From positions 23,874,684 through 23,938,683 of the forward strand of contig OW804102.1 of the NCBI GenBank assembly GCA_942159475.1: a DNA stretch of 64,000 nt. The letters are read 5' to 3'. The stretch is from Sthenelais limicola. Taxonomy: Eukaryota; Annelida; Polychaeta; Phyllodocida; Sigalionidae. The notes beneath the pieces are model-generated. The model worked only from the letters and a program-made list of their open reading frames with translations. It ran no database searches and was not told the DNA's origin. How positions within the stretch are numbered: position 1 is the stretch's first letter; every line of letters begins with the position of its first letter. Both the position numbers and the translations under genes were made by a program. This document shows positions 48,230 to 57,617 of the stretch, piece after piece.

Positions 48230-50176
48230 ATGGCCGACAACGGATTGGAATCTGTCAGTTCGGACACTTCGACACTTAAAGATTTAATTCCTACGACTTC
48301 GATTACTCATCATTACCCGGAATTTGTTCATGAATGTATGTATTCCGACATTTTCGGTAAAATTTCCAAATATATTGACGGTGGTTCTCCCGATAGTGGA
48401 GATAATTTAATATTCACCGCTCCGATTTCGCCGGGTGGCTGTACTGTCCCCGTTTACGGTAGTTGTGGGCATGGAATTTGTACGTGCAGTCATTCCTTAG
48501 CTAACGTCAATACTCAACTTAAACCTTGCCGTTTTGCCTTTTGCCTTTTCACCCAAGGCTCTTATATGGTAGAAAAATATATTCATGTATTTTATGGCAT
48601 TTGTGACGGTTTTGATATCGTAGATGGCCCAGTACAGGGTTACGACTGTGCGAATTATGCTTCGATTTTGGAGCCCACAGCTAAACAAAAAATGGATAAA
48701 ATAGTTGCTAACGAACTAAAAGAAGGTTTTATTTCTATCGCTGATGTTTCTCCTATATGTATCCACGCCCTGGGTGCTGTGAATAAGCCTGACGGGGGTA
48801 TCCGTCCGATCACCGACTGTTCCAGACCTGAAGGTATATGTGTGAACGACCAATGTAGTAGTTTGGTTCGTACTTTCTCTTACAACTCAATAGATGATGC
48901 TGTTAATTTAATCGAGAAAGATTGTTTCATGGCAGTCATTGATATTAAATCTGCCTACAGAGCGGTTCCTATTAACCCTGAACACAGAAAATATTGTGGT
49001 TTTAGATGGTCCCTAGATGGGGTAGACACATTATTCTATGACAACAGGTTGTGTTTTGGCCTCCGTACAGGGCCTTGCTATTTTGATGATATCTCCAATT
49101 TTGTGACTGACTCTATACGAAATGTTTTCCATATTCCAGTTGTGAACTATTTGGATGATTTTTTTACATGTGATTTGTCTTACGATGGCTGTACTGCAGC
49201 AAGGGACAGCATAACAGGTGTGTTACGTTTCTTAGGCTTCTATGTGGCGTGGCAAAAGGTGACATCTCCCAATTCTACCTGCAGATATCTAGGCTTCGAC
49301 ATAGATTCAAAGGAAATGTCTGTGTCTATGCCAGAAGATAAAATCGTCAAGCTTCACAATATACTTTCATCTTTAGAGAACTCCTCGTCAATTTCCAAGA
49401 AACAGCTAGAAAGTGTATGTGGTTACATAAGCCACTGTGCGACTGTTTTTAAAGGAGGGAAAACTTTTTGCAGGCGTTTATTCGACCTGTATAAACTTGT
49501 GATTTCTAAACATTTGAGGCATGTGAATATTTCTCCCATGTTTCGTCAGGATTTAATGTGGTGGAAATCTTTCTCTGCTTCATTTAACGGTCGTCGTCTG
49601 CTGGAAAAAGATATATACGCCCACCCAATGGTATCTGACGCTTCGTCAAAGGGATTTGGCGTTTACTTGAACACTGATTGGGTTGCTGGTACATGGGAGA
49701 ACAGTATTTTGCAACCAGATTTCTCTGAGTGTGGCCATATTGTCTCACGCCCGAGTGAAGAAGGGATAGCATCCAACATCAATATACAGGAGCTATTTCC
49801 TATCTTGGTAGGCGTGAGAAGGTGGGCAAAAATATTCAAGGGGAAAGCCATAATGTGTTTCATTGATAACACACAAGTTATTGCCATGCTTACGAATGGT
49901 TCCAGTTCTAGTTATCGTGCAATGCAGTGGCTATATGAGCTTTACTGGTTAACCTTTATTTTCGTCATTGAATTAATTCCTAGATATATTAATACGAAAA
50001 ACAATTTATTAGCTGATACTCTCTCTAGGGTACCATATCTACTTAAATCTCCTGACTCGCTTGTATGTCTGAAGCAAGCTGGATTGTGTTGTGCTGATGA
50101 ATTCTTATCTTCACTCCTTAGGCTGGGACAAATGGAGGAAGAGAGTAACATTTCTACAAACCCTGTCGGTGTCTGA
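48230..50176 (+). CDS. pol: Reverse transcriptase-RNase H (Pol) of DIRS-type retrotransposon
   Basis: Copies element RNA into DNA and degrades the RNA strand. The frame is open from 48107, directly after the gag stop. The first ATG, 48230, has a strong AAGATGG context and gives 648 aa. Residues 1 to about 145 are a Cys-rich region I cannot assign. The reverse transcriptase follows: NKPDGGIRP fingers motif, catalytic Asp of motif A in DIKSAYR (D238, codon 48941), then YLDD (49148-49159, first Asp D309). RNase H follows with the expected four acidic residues: D470 in SDAS, E521 in IQELF, D546 in FIDN, D596 in ADTLSR. There is no protease, chromodomain or DDE integrase, as is usual for the DIRS order. 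All catalytic residues are present and no frameshift was found. Translation may use the 48230 ATG or UAG readthrough from Gag. Its last 80 bp overlap the recombinase ORF, which lies in a different frame. Confidence 0.95.
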   Translation: MADNGLESVSSDTSTLKDLIPTTSITHHYPEFVHECMYSDIFGKISKYIDGGSPDSGDNLIFTAPISPGGCTVPVYGSCGHGICTCSHSLANVNTQLKPCRFAFCLFTQGSYMVEKYIHVFYGICDGFDIVDGPVQGYDCANYASILEPTAKQKMDKIVANELKEGFISIADVSPICIHALGAVNKPDGGIRPITDCSRPEGICVNDQCSSLVRTFSYNSIDDAVNLIEKDCFMAVIDIKSAYRAVPINPEHRKYCGFRWSLDGVDTLFYDNRLCFGLRTGPCYFDDISNFVTDSIRNVFHIPVVNYLDDFFTCDLSYDGCTAARDSITGVLRFLGFYVAWQKVTSPNSTCRYLGFDIDSKEMSVSMPEDKIVKLHNILSSLENSSSISKKQLESVCGYISHCATVFKGGKTFCRRLFDLYKLVISKHLRHVNISPMFRQDLMWWKSFSASFNGRRLLEKDIYAHPMVSDASSKGFGVYLNTDWVAGTWENSILQPDFSECGHIVSRPSEEGIASNINIQELFPILVGVRRWAKIFKGKAIMCFIDNTQVIAMLTNGSSSSYRAMQWLYELYWLTFIFVIELIPRYINTKNNLLADTLSRVPYLLKSPDSLVCLKQAGLCCADEFLSSLLRLGQMEEESNISTNPVGV

Positions 50177-51041
50177 GTCGACATTGAAGCAACGTACAAG
50201 ACAATGGGGTGTTTTTTCTGAGTTTATATCAGAAAATAAATCTCACTTGGATTATATCTCCATTGATATATTGTGTATGTATGCAGCCTTTTTATCAACT
50301 TTGATGAAACACTCGTCTGTTATAACCTATTTATCTGGTGTGATTTTTGGAGCAAAAATCAGGAACATTCCATGCTCTTCGATGTCCCACCCTGTGCTGA
50401 AATCTCTGCTCAAGGGCATCGCTAAACTACCAGGTTCAGCAGTGATCCCAGCATCTCCACTATTACCTCGTCATCTCAAGAGATTATTTCATCTGTTGAA
50501 TTTTGAACTATATGAACATGTATTGGCCTGGACTATTTATATATTTCTATTTCGCTCTATGCTTAGAGTTGGCCATGTGATTGAATCTTCACACACTATA
50601 CGTCGGAGTGACATTTCCTTCCATAAATGGGGATTATCCTGTGCTGTGAAATCTTCTAAAACTACTTCTGAACCATTCGTCATCCCAGTGGCTAGTTCTC
50701 CAGTAAACGAGCTATGCCCTGTATACTACATAAAGAAGATATTCGCCTGGAAGTCTCTTCCTTCTGATTCATGTGCATTCAGCCTCCCCAATGGAGAGTC
50801 TATGTCTTATAATTATTTGAATACATTGCTTGCGGATTTGTGTGCTAGAGCTGGATTTGTGGGTCAATTTACTATGCATTCTCTCAGGAGAGGGTCTGCA
50901 ACTCACATGTCGTCAAGAGGCATCTGCTTGTCAGATATAAAGAACAGAGGCCGTTGGAGGTCGGATTGTGTAGAAAAGTATATATCTCCTTCATTGGACC
51001 ATGAGTTGAAGATTGATGCTCTTATCTCCTCATCGTTGTAG
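50097..51041 (+). CDS. Tyrosine recombinase (YR) of DIRS-type retrotransposon
   Basis: Integrates the circular DNA copy by cutting and rejoining strands through a 3'-phosphotyrosine, without a target duplication. The ATG at 50097 gives 314 aa; the frame is closed upstream by TGA at 50070-50072. Residues 1 to about 110 match a SAM-like DNA-binding region in size. The catalytic core shows box I Arg R157 in MLRVGH, box II H261-S-L-R264 followed by RGSATHM, a Trp at the second-His position (W287 in GRWRS), and the nucleophile Y295 in EKYIS. All conserved catalytic positions are thus filled. The ORF overlaps the end of pol by 80 bp in another frame, so its translation needs frameshifting, reinitiation or a spliced or subgenomic RNA; the sequence does not show which. 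It ends 15 bp before repeat B1. Confidence 0.93.
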   Translation: MNSYLHSLGWDKWRKRVTFLQTLSVSESTLKQRTRQWGVFSEFISENKSHLDYISIDILCMYAAFLSTLMKHSSVITYLSGVIFGAKIRNIPCSSMSHPVLKSLLKGIAKLPGSAVIPASPLLPRHLKRLFHLLNFELYEHVLAWTIYIFLFRSMLRVGHVIESSHTIRRSDISFHKWGLSCAVKSSKTTSEPFVIPVASSPVNELCPVYYIKKIFAWKSLPSDSCAFSLPNGESMSYNYLNTLLADLCARAGFVGQFTMHSLRRGSATHMSSRGICLSDIKNRGRWRSDCVEKYISPSLDHELKIDALISSSL

Positions 51042-51056
51042 TGTGTTTGGGCTTTT

Positions 51057-51184
51057 GGTACTGAATAAATGTGCTTTGCTGCCCAAACGGCACTACTGCC
51101 TCTGGTTATATATTCATATTAGATATATATGTCATCATACTTCCTTATACACCATCCGTCACGGCCACGCCCCCCTGCGCATAT
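51057..51184 (+). repeat. Split direct repeat B1, with polyadenylation signal
   Basis: This 128-bp segment recurs at 51397-51524 (offset 340) without visible difference. It contains AATAAA at 51064-51069, only 23 bp after the YR stop, so it probably supplies the 3' end of the transcript. Its last base is shared with the first base of A2. Confidence 0.95.
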
Positions 51185-51374
51185 CTACAGTTGGGTTGAC
51201 AACGCCCATATCGCAGCGCGTGGCAGTGTTTACTTCTCATCTATGACGTCACAGCGGGATCGGCCAATCAGCATCGCCGAGCCCCGCCCACCTTGCCACG
51301 CCCATTCGATCTAGCCACTTTGAACTCAGCCGCGGAAACGTTCACATCGTTTCGCCTACCTTGAAAATTTTTTC
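51184..51374 (+). repeat. Split direct repeat A2 (internal copy of the left end)
   Basis: Second copy of the 191-bp A repeat, directly abutting B1. The B1-A2 junction reproduces the right terminus of the element joined to its left terminus, as expected for the DIRS-order replication scheme in which an internal junction repeat templates completion of the ends. Confidence 0.95.
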
Positions 51375-51396
51375 TTTTATTCTATGTATTGTATTG

Positions 51397-51524
51397 GGTA
51401 CTGAATAAATGTGCTTTGCTGCCCAAACGGCACTACTGCCTCTGGTTATATATTCATATTAGATATATATGTCATCATACTTCCTTATACACCATCCGTC
51501 ACGGCCACGCCCCCCTGCGCATAT
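51397..51524 (+). repeat. Split direct repeat B2 (right end of element)
   Basis: Second 128-bp B repeat, with AATAAA at 51404-51409. It ends ...ctgcgcatat, then unrelated AT-rich flank. A 22-bp non-repeated spacer (51375-51396) separates it from A2. Confidence 0.95.
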
Positions 51525-51693
51525 TTATATTATATACATCAAGTACTAATAAACAAAAACAATGGCCATTGCTATTAAAACAAGCATACGTTGGTAAATA
51601 GTGATCAACATCGGACATTCAGGTAATCAAAAAGATGCGTGTATTGCTTTTTCGATAGGTTATTGTATATATAATATACAACATGTTTCCCGT

Positions 51694-51731
51694 AACGTCT
51701 GAACCCCAATAAAACAACCCAAACTCAATGC
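51694..51731 (+). repeat. 38-bp direct repeat, left copy, flanking second Gag-like module
   Basis: Begins aacgtctgaaccccaataaa; it matches 52346-52383 over 38 bp and continues with two mismatches for a few more bases. It contains AATAAA. It may be a terminal repeat of a short non-autonomous retroelement. Confidence 0.8.
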
Positions 51732-51947
51732 TCCATGTCCTGTCATTCCCCTGTACTTGACTGAATCATGTTCTTTTGCATATATTATATTTAACATAAT
51801 ACAACAACTGTGTTATACACATATACACATATATATAATCAACTACGGACGCCACCTTAGTGGTGGACCTGGAACCGTTTCGCTGCCCAAGTTGGTCAGA
51901 TCTCCTACCACCTTCTCAAGAGACAGACGCTATTTTTTTCTCTACCT

Positions 51948-52364
51948 ATGGTTCGTTGGGGACAGTGCTCGGCTTGTTCAAAGCTTCATCCCGGCCGTTG
52001 GGGCCACAACTGCCGATACATGCTGGAGGCAAAGGCGCGTTCGTTAGAGACTGATAAAACAGAAAATAACTGGTCTAATTTCCTGGACTTTTCTAGTATT
52101 CCTGAGAAGTCGGACAATGACATAGTTGTGGGTGTGGACGGTGAGGACGACACCTCCGATGCTGACTTTACTGAGTCTAAAGTTGCTACACCTGTTCCAC
52201 CTTCCAGTAAAGATCAATTGGACCAGATTGTCCAGGATAAGAAGGCGGAGGTATCTAATCTACAGGCAAAGTTGGATCATTTATCTGCTTTATTCTTAGG
52301 AACTTCCATTTCGGGTCCAGGACCTAGGTCTGCTGGTGTTCTTGAAACGTCTGAACCCCAATAA
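51948..52364 (+). CDS. Isolated Gag-like ORF related to DIRS/Ngaro Gag N-terminus
   Basis: 138-aa ORF from ATG 51948 to a TAA that lies inside the right 38-bp repeat (52362-52364). Residues C7-x2-C10-x3-H14-x7-C22 reproduce exactly the spacing of the N-terminal module of the intact Gag at 47288, although the residues between differ. An acidic middle (about residues 60-80) and a helical, probably coiled-coil segment (about residues 88-115) follow. There is no zinc knuckle, reverse transcriptase or recombinase after it. Inference: a truncated or non-autonomous relative of the adjacent DIRS-type element, or a fragment of its divergent cousin. The alternative, a host gene exon, is less likely given the flanking direct repeats. 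The ATG context is weak and about 100 bp of open sequence precedes it in another frame, so the true N-terminus is uncertain. Confidence 0.5.
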   Translation: MVRWGQCSACSKLHPGRWGHNCRYMLEAKARSLETDKTENNWSNFLDFSSIPEKSDNDIVVGVDGEDDTSDADFTESKVATPVPPSSKDQLDQIVQDKKAEVSNLQAKLDHLSALFLGTSISGPGPRSAGVLETSEPQ

Positions 52365-52383
52365 AACAACCCAAACTCAATGC
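52346..52383 (+). repeat. 38-bp direct repeat, right copy, containing the Gag-like stop codon
   Basis: Matches 51694-51731. The TAA stop of the Gag-like ORF overlaps its AATAAA. Spacing between the copies is 652 bp. Confidence 0.8.
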
Positions 52384-52395
52384 CCCGTGTGTATT

Positions 52396-53070
52396 GTACT
52401 GGGTTTAATCTGGGTAGTAATATTCAATATGAGAAATATGTATGACATGTTGTGATGTAAAGCCAGACAGAAAGTTCCATTAAATTAGATGTTTGTAGAT
52501 ATGCGTTGGCACGGGATCCAGTACAGCCCGGTATATTATATATATATATATATACCGTAAACTTAAATGTACCGTATTTAATTGTTATATTGTTCTATTA
52601 ACAATATTTTGATATATAAAAAGGATAAATGTGTAATTAAAAATGTAAGTTATTAGGGGTTAATGTAAATTATGCCATGGGGAGCCTGGGAAGACCAACA
52701 CAAAGTTGAGAGAGCTAACCTTGTTCCCAACATTAGTAATATGTTTGTATATCTACCACATAATACCTTAGACAATGCATATTGTATTGTGTAAAACTTT
52801 CCGGATGGTACCTAGGCATTATTGCAATTTTCTTTTGCAAATTGTGCTAAATTCTCGAAGGATATCTCGATGTAATAAAAGCTATTCAGCTAGATACCTG
52901 AGAATATGTACTACTGCATAATGCTGAGCTGAAATAAAAACATTAAATACAAATACAACTACTCACTCTCTATTTCCTCCCTAGAGCGAATCTATCCTTA
53001 CCATAACCAGTAGTCGAGAAGTGTATTAGTTTAGTACTGTTGTACTAGTAAGAGTAAATACCCTTTAAGT
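52396..53070. other. Unassigned sequence, possible LINE tail near 52900-52960
   Basis: An (AT)n run lies at about 52537-52553. gagctgaaataaaaacatta followed by aaatacaaatac resembles a LINE 3' end. Nothing else recognised. Confidence 0.4.
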
Positions 53071-53269
53071 CTAGGCTCAAAGATGAGAGACTCCCTTCAA
53101 ACGGAGGGAAAGCCTCTCGTCTCAAACCGCATAGTGCCATAATTAAGTCCGCAAATTATCATTAAATTACTATTACAACAAGCAGTATTAGGCCAGGATA
53201 CCGATTAGCGAAGTAGGGGTGCAATCACTGATATACCATTCTTTTCTGATCTGAGGGTTTGGACCCAGG
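53071..53269 (-). mobile_element. MITE-E, reverse copy
   Basis: ctaggctcaaagatgagaga ... tctgagggtttggacccagg, reverse of 22737-22942; about 40 bp of AT-rich sequence differs in the middle. Confidence 0.8.
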
Positions 53270-53734
53270 CTGCTCTGTGTATCAACCCAAAATCACCCTT
53301 GTGAATGAACTATTTGACACAGAAGAAAATTTCATCGCTGAAGAAAAGGAACCTTGGATTTTCAAACGGTAGGAGTAGTAGGTGTTAGAATCCAATAATA
53401 GCTTGGGAAGCCTCCGACCTTTAAGAAACAAGCAGAGTTGTCAAATTAGTAAAGTAAAGAGTTTAAAAGCGGCAAGCAAAATATACTTAAAATTGAAAAG
53501 TATGACATATGTGAAAGTGTTGTCGACGAAACATGTTAAAACGAAGAAAGAAACATTGTGATATTTTTTAGTAAAATGCGTCACATGTCGCTATTTTGAG
53601 ATATCATCATAGTTGAAACCATGACAACATGCCAATTCTAACGATAGTAAACATTAGGACATCAGATAAGTTTAGTTTTGAAAAGTTTGCAATAGCTTTG
53701 GGTGGACATTTACTAATAAAGTAGCTAAATATAG

Positions 53735-54310
53735 TGTAAAGAAGTCTAAGGGTATTAGCCCATAGGTTCAGTAAGATGAAGAAGTGAGACAAGAAGTCCG
53801 AGGTTGTAGTTCGTCTGGATTCGGCCTAGGCGGTGGTGACTCAGCGAGTGGCTAAGACCTTGTCCATCCATTTATTTATACTCCAAAATCATGAATTATT
53901 CATAGAATCAAACCCAAGAATTATTCCACTTACTCTTCCCCCTCTCTCTAATTGGTTGAGGGAGAGAGAGGATCTTCCCTGCCCACACACTGACCTCTGC
54001 TCCCCATGCATAGGCCATGCGCTGAGTGCATGCAAGTTGGATCCCTCTCCTCAGCCTTCCCCCTCCCACCCCTTACTCATAGATCCCAAGGCTCGTGCCT
54101 GCCCCCCCTCCCTCTTACCCTTCCCCCCCTCCCTCTTATTTACCCAGAGCAGTGGATACAGTAATTAGGTCGGGCTGGGTGGAGGGGTCAGCTCTGAGTA
54201 GCTCATCCCCCCCTCCCCTCCTGGCCAGGCCACATGTGGCATGCATGGTCTGGCCATGATCAGGGGCTAACTGGGTCAGATCCCAACCTACAGAATGCAA
54301 ATTCTTTACA
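53735..54310. repeat. Long terminal repeat, left copy (576 bp)
   Basis: Starts TGTAAAGAAG, ends AATTCTTTACA. Matches the right copy over its whole length. It includes a CT-rich block with two near-identical ccctccctcttaccc-type units. The short ORF inside occurs in both copies and has no recognisable motif. Confidence 0.93.
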
Positions 54311-56254
54311 TTCGTCCAATATTTTTCTTTTGGTTGAAAGATTTCTTTCTTTCAAACAAAATATTAGCCACTGATCAACCCAGTCCAACCAAACAAGAGA
54401 AATAGAAATAAGGTTACATAATTACAGAAATCAATGGTAAGAGGTACCCTAATTGAACTAAGGGGCTCCGTGGACCAACTGGCCTGGAGAACTATAAAAA
54501 TGGCTCAATTTAAAAGAATGTTCATTAATGTGAGTCCATTATCCGGTTACTAAAAAGTCTTTTAGTGAAGTAAGTTCAAAAAGTCTGTGTGTGGAGGTGT
54601 GCTTTTGAACACCTGTTGAATGTCTTAACCTCTCATAGGAAATTCAATACACAAAGGTCCACATGTACGGTCGTCACCATTTCCTCCTCTGTCTGCCCGG
54701 CCAGCCGAGGCCCCCGCTGGACCTCGTCGCTGACCGACAGGACACTTGTCTTGCCCCGTTCTCCTAGGTGTTGGAGCAAGCACAGGTTGGTAGTCAACAC
54801 TACAGTATTTCCATAATAATGTGAACAATAACAGACCACAAGTCGACATTTCTGCATTGTTTCACCACCTCCTTCCTGTATGGATAATACTTCGGTCAAA
54901 GCAGCAGTTGAGAGTAGACAAGAAGCACTGGTCCTGTGGTGCTTTTTGCAGGCCTCTCTATCTCAAACTAACTGTTTGATAAAACAACGTCTCATAAAGA
55001 GAGTTGGATAAGATAACCATTGGGCTGGATCCTTGTCCATGGATTCCACCATTGTCTCCAAAAAGGGGAAATGGATTTTACCCAAGGTATGGATATTCGT
55101 TTGTTCATACATGTACATCTCTCGCACCCGACGAGATTACAGAACAAATACAGAACAATATCTAAAAGTGTATAGGAAAAATACAACATACGAGTTTATA
55201 AAGTGATTGTGTCAAACATTGAGAAACCAATAAATCTTAAAACTTATGATGTCGTCCTGGTCAGTCTGGATCTGGCAGTGTGATAGGGTGAGGAAAAAGG
55301 GGGCGGCACGGGGTGGGAATTCAAGAGAGCAGGAGGTGGCCACTCCCACTCTCCCTTTCCCAAGATTGGAGGGGTGGGTTTTCAGGGGCAGAGTTGGGGG
55401 GGGGGGGGGGTGCAGGGTCTCCAAGGGAGAGATCTTTCCTTCTATAGGCCTTTAAACAACACCAACAAGGGTAGCTAATCCTCAGATAAAGTCTTTAGGC
55501 CATGGAATAAAGGGAATAACTGCAGGGAAAATGTTACCATAAGTTAAGTTAAACCGTCAGGGGCATAACTTCAGGGGTGGGGATGGCTATATGGGACTTA
55601 TGGCCTGGTATGCTTCTCGCATGCCAATCCTTCCAGACCAGGGGACAACTGCCCTCTATTATTATTCTAGCAGGTTTTAAAATAAAGACATACATAAGGA
55701 CAACGTCCATGCGGTTCTCCGTCATATAAACTCTCGTTTTGATCTGATGGTACATGTAAAATACTCTCTCTAAGTTAACTGAACTAACAGGGGACCACCT
55801 CTGACTGCCAAGGGCACTTACTTCAAGATACTGTGAGTGTTAACCCTCTTCCCTGGCTCATCTTTAAAAGAGCATATACAATATTAAGAAAGTCATAAAA
55901 TCCTAATACACCCAAACATTGTTCATCTCAAAATTAAAACTACACCAATGAACAGGGAGTTGGCTTCTTCCCTCGCTGGTGAGTTCATAGTGTTGAATGG
56001 AAGCCTTCTCCAATTGAGGATAGGTTTCCCTCTGTGTCCTCCCATTGCTTCCCTGTCCCGGTCCATGCTGGAGTGTACCTCATCAATGGGTAGGACAGTT
56101 GGGCTTCCAATCATCCTTCGGCTGTAAGGGAGTTAGAAAGGGGCTCTCCAATGGTTTGTTGTACCCCTCTCCAGCTGGTATCTTTGATGCCACAACCACA
56201 AGATTACTGGTGTGGTATCCCATGGCTGGCATAACTCCATGTTGACTTGGTTTA

Positions 56255-56505
56255 GCTGCAACAGATGGTGCAGCAGCAGATGGGATGAGCTGCAAGAGTA
56301 CCCACTAGGGTGTTGACTGGGCTTGCAGTAGCAGATGTCACAGCAGATGTGACAGCAGTGATCGGTCGTCCAGCAGCAGATGTTGGAGTAGCTGGCAAGA
56401 GCAGCAACTAGAGTGGTAACTGGGTTTGCAGTAGCAGATGTCACAGCAGATGTTGCAGCAGATGTTGGAGCAACTGGCAAGAGTACCAACCAGAGTGGCA
56501 ACTGG
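56255..56505. repeat. CAG-rich imperfect tandem repeats inside LTR element
   Basis: Blocks such as gcagtagcagatgtcacagc recur at about 56326 and 56429, and ctggcaagag at about 56390 and 56476, giving unit spacings near 85-105 bp. ORFs read through it are Ala/Thr/Cys-rich artefacts of the repeat. Confidence 0.7.
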
Positions 56506-56607
56506 TGTTGTAATACAGATGGGCACCAGCCACACAGCAGATGGTACCACATGCCCCTCTGCTCCAGCTGTGGAAGAATTACATGCACACACAATCCATC
56601 TGCTTTG

Positions 56608-56915
56608 CAGGACAAAAATAGAATAGGGGTTGTCCATTATATATAGGGTTACAGTGTAAGGGGAGTGGGACTGCCAGTAGGACGGGGAAATGGCTTGCAG
56701 AACTAGGTATCAGGTTACCCAACTTACCCACTAGTAGAATATACATTGATACTGGGGAAAATAAGTGTAGGATAATCCCTGCTTTAGCTAGGCTCCTGGG
56801 GCCTTCCCTCCATCTGTCTATGCCCATCCCACCCACCCACACCACACCCTCCCCTCCTAGGATAATTAATACTCAGGTTTGAAAAAGAAAAGAAAAATAA
56901 GTAAACCAACAGATG
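56608..56915. repeat. Internal duplicated block, copy 1
   Basis: Resembles 57330-57617: shared landmarks are ataggggttgtc, acttacccactagta, ggggaaaataagtgtaggat and aggataat. Divergence between the copies is clearly greater than between the LTRs, so this duplication predates the insertion. Confidence 0.8.
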
Positions 56916-57329
56916 TTAATGGTTGAAAATGTTACATATCAACGCATCCCACAATCTTGACCTTTTCCCCCAGACCAGATCCCAGATCTGAATTTAATTT
57001 ACTGAGGCCAATAATATATTGATGCTGGCTTGGGTGGGAATGTGTTCCTGTACAGTCATATAGTCGTGTTCCAAAAGTATAAAACTAGCGTTCCAATCAA
57101 AACTATATGACCTGGTTGCATCATCCCCATCCCAACCATTATGCAGGTCAATTCATTGGAGGTACTGAAAGTGGTGGTCAGTAACTATTTTCCCTTACTG
57201 CCAGAATACAAATTAATCAAGATCCCTCCCAACACTAGAAGCAAATCCCAGGTAATTTACCAAAAATATACCCCTGCAATCAACCAAACCCATTCCACAG
57301 TAGAGGCCGTGCCTCCCACAGAAACCAAT

Positions 57330-57617
57330 AAAGAAGAAAAAATATAGGGGTTGTCTATCATAGGGTTATAGGGTAAGGTGAATGGGAATGCCAGGAGGAT
57401 GGGGAAATGCCTTGCAGCACTAGGTATCAGATATCCCAACTTACCCACTAGTAAAATACCAATTAATACCGGGGAAAATAAGTGTAGGATAATGCCTAAG
57501 TTAGCTAGGCTCTTGTGGCCTCCCCTCCATCCATCCATGCCTATCCCAGCTCCTCCAAACATACCCTCTCCTCCCAGGATAATACTCCAGCTTGAAAAAT
57601 AAGCAACCAACAGTAGA
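57330..57617. repeat. Internal duplicated block, copy 2
   Basis: Partner of 56608-56915. A shorter flanking unit (cagtagaggccgtgcctccc near 57297 and cagtagagtctgtgcttccc near 57610) repeats around it, so the region grew by nested tandem duplication. Confidence 0.8.

Larger units (their letters stand above)
47066..51524 (+). mobile_element. Complete DIRS-order (Ngaro/PAT-type) tyrosine-recombinase retrotransposon
   Basis: Seen: a 4,459-bp unit with split direct repeats in the order A1 (47066-47256), coding region, B1 (51057-51184), A2 (51184-51374), B2 (51397-51524). Repeat pairs have equal lengths (191/191 and 128/128) and I found no mismatch reading them side by side. Three long ORFs lie between A1 and B1: Gag with zinc modules, reverse transcriptase plus RNase H, and a tyrosine recombinase. 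Family knowledge: this repeat order defines Ngaro and PAT elements of the DIRS order, which integrate from a circular DNA through a tyrosine recombinase, make no target duplication and have no protease or integrase. No duplication is seen: the left flank is ...aaatc and the right flank ttata... Inference: intact ORFs plus matching repeats indicate a recent, possibly still competent insertion. Choosing between Ngaro and PAT needs a phylogeny. The element has clearly more coding coherence than anything else in the window. Confidence 0.93.

Noticed and set aside
53833..54168. 111-codon ORF repeated identically at 58520-58855
   Set aside because: Identity is due to the two LTRs; peptide is Pro/Ser-rich without motif.
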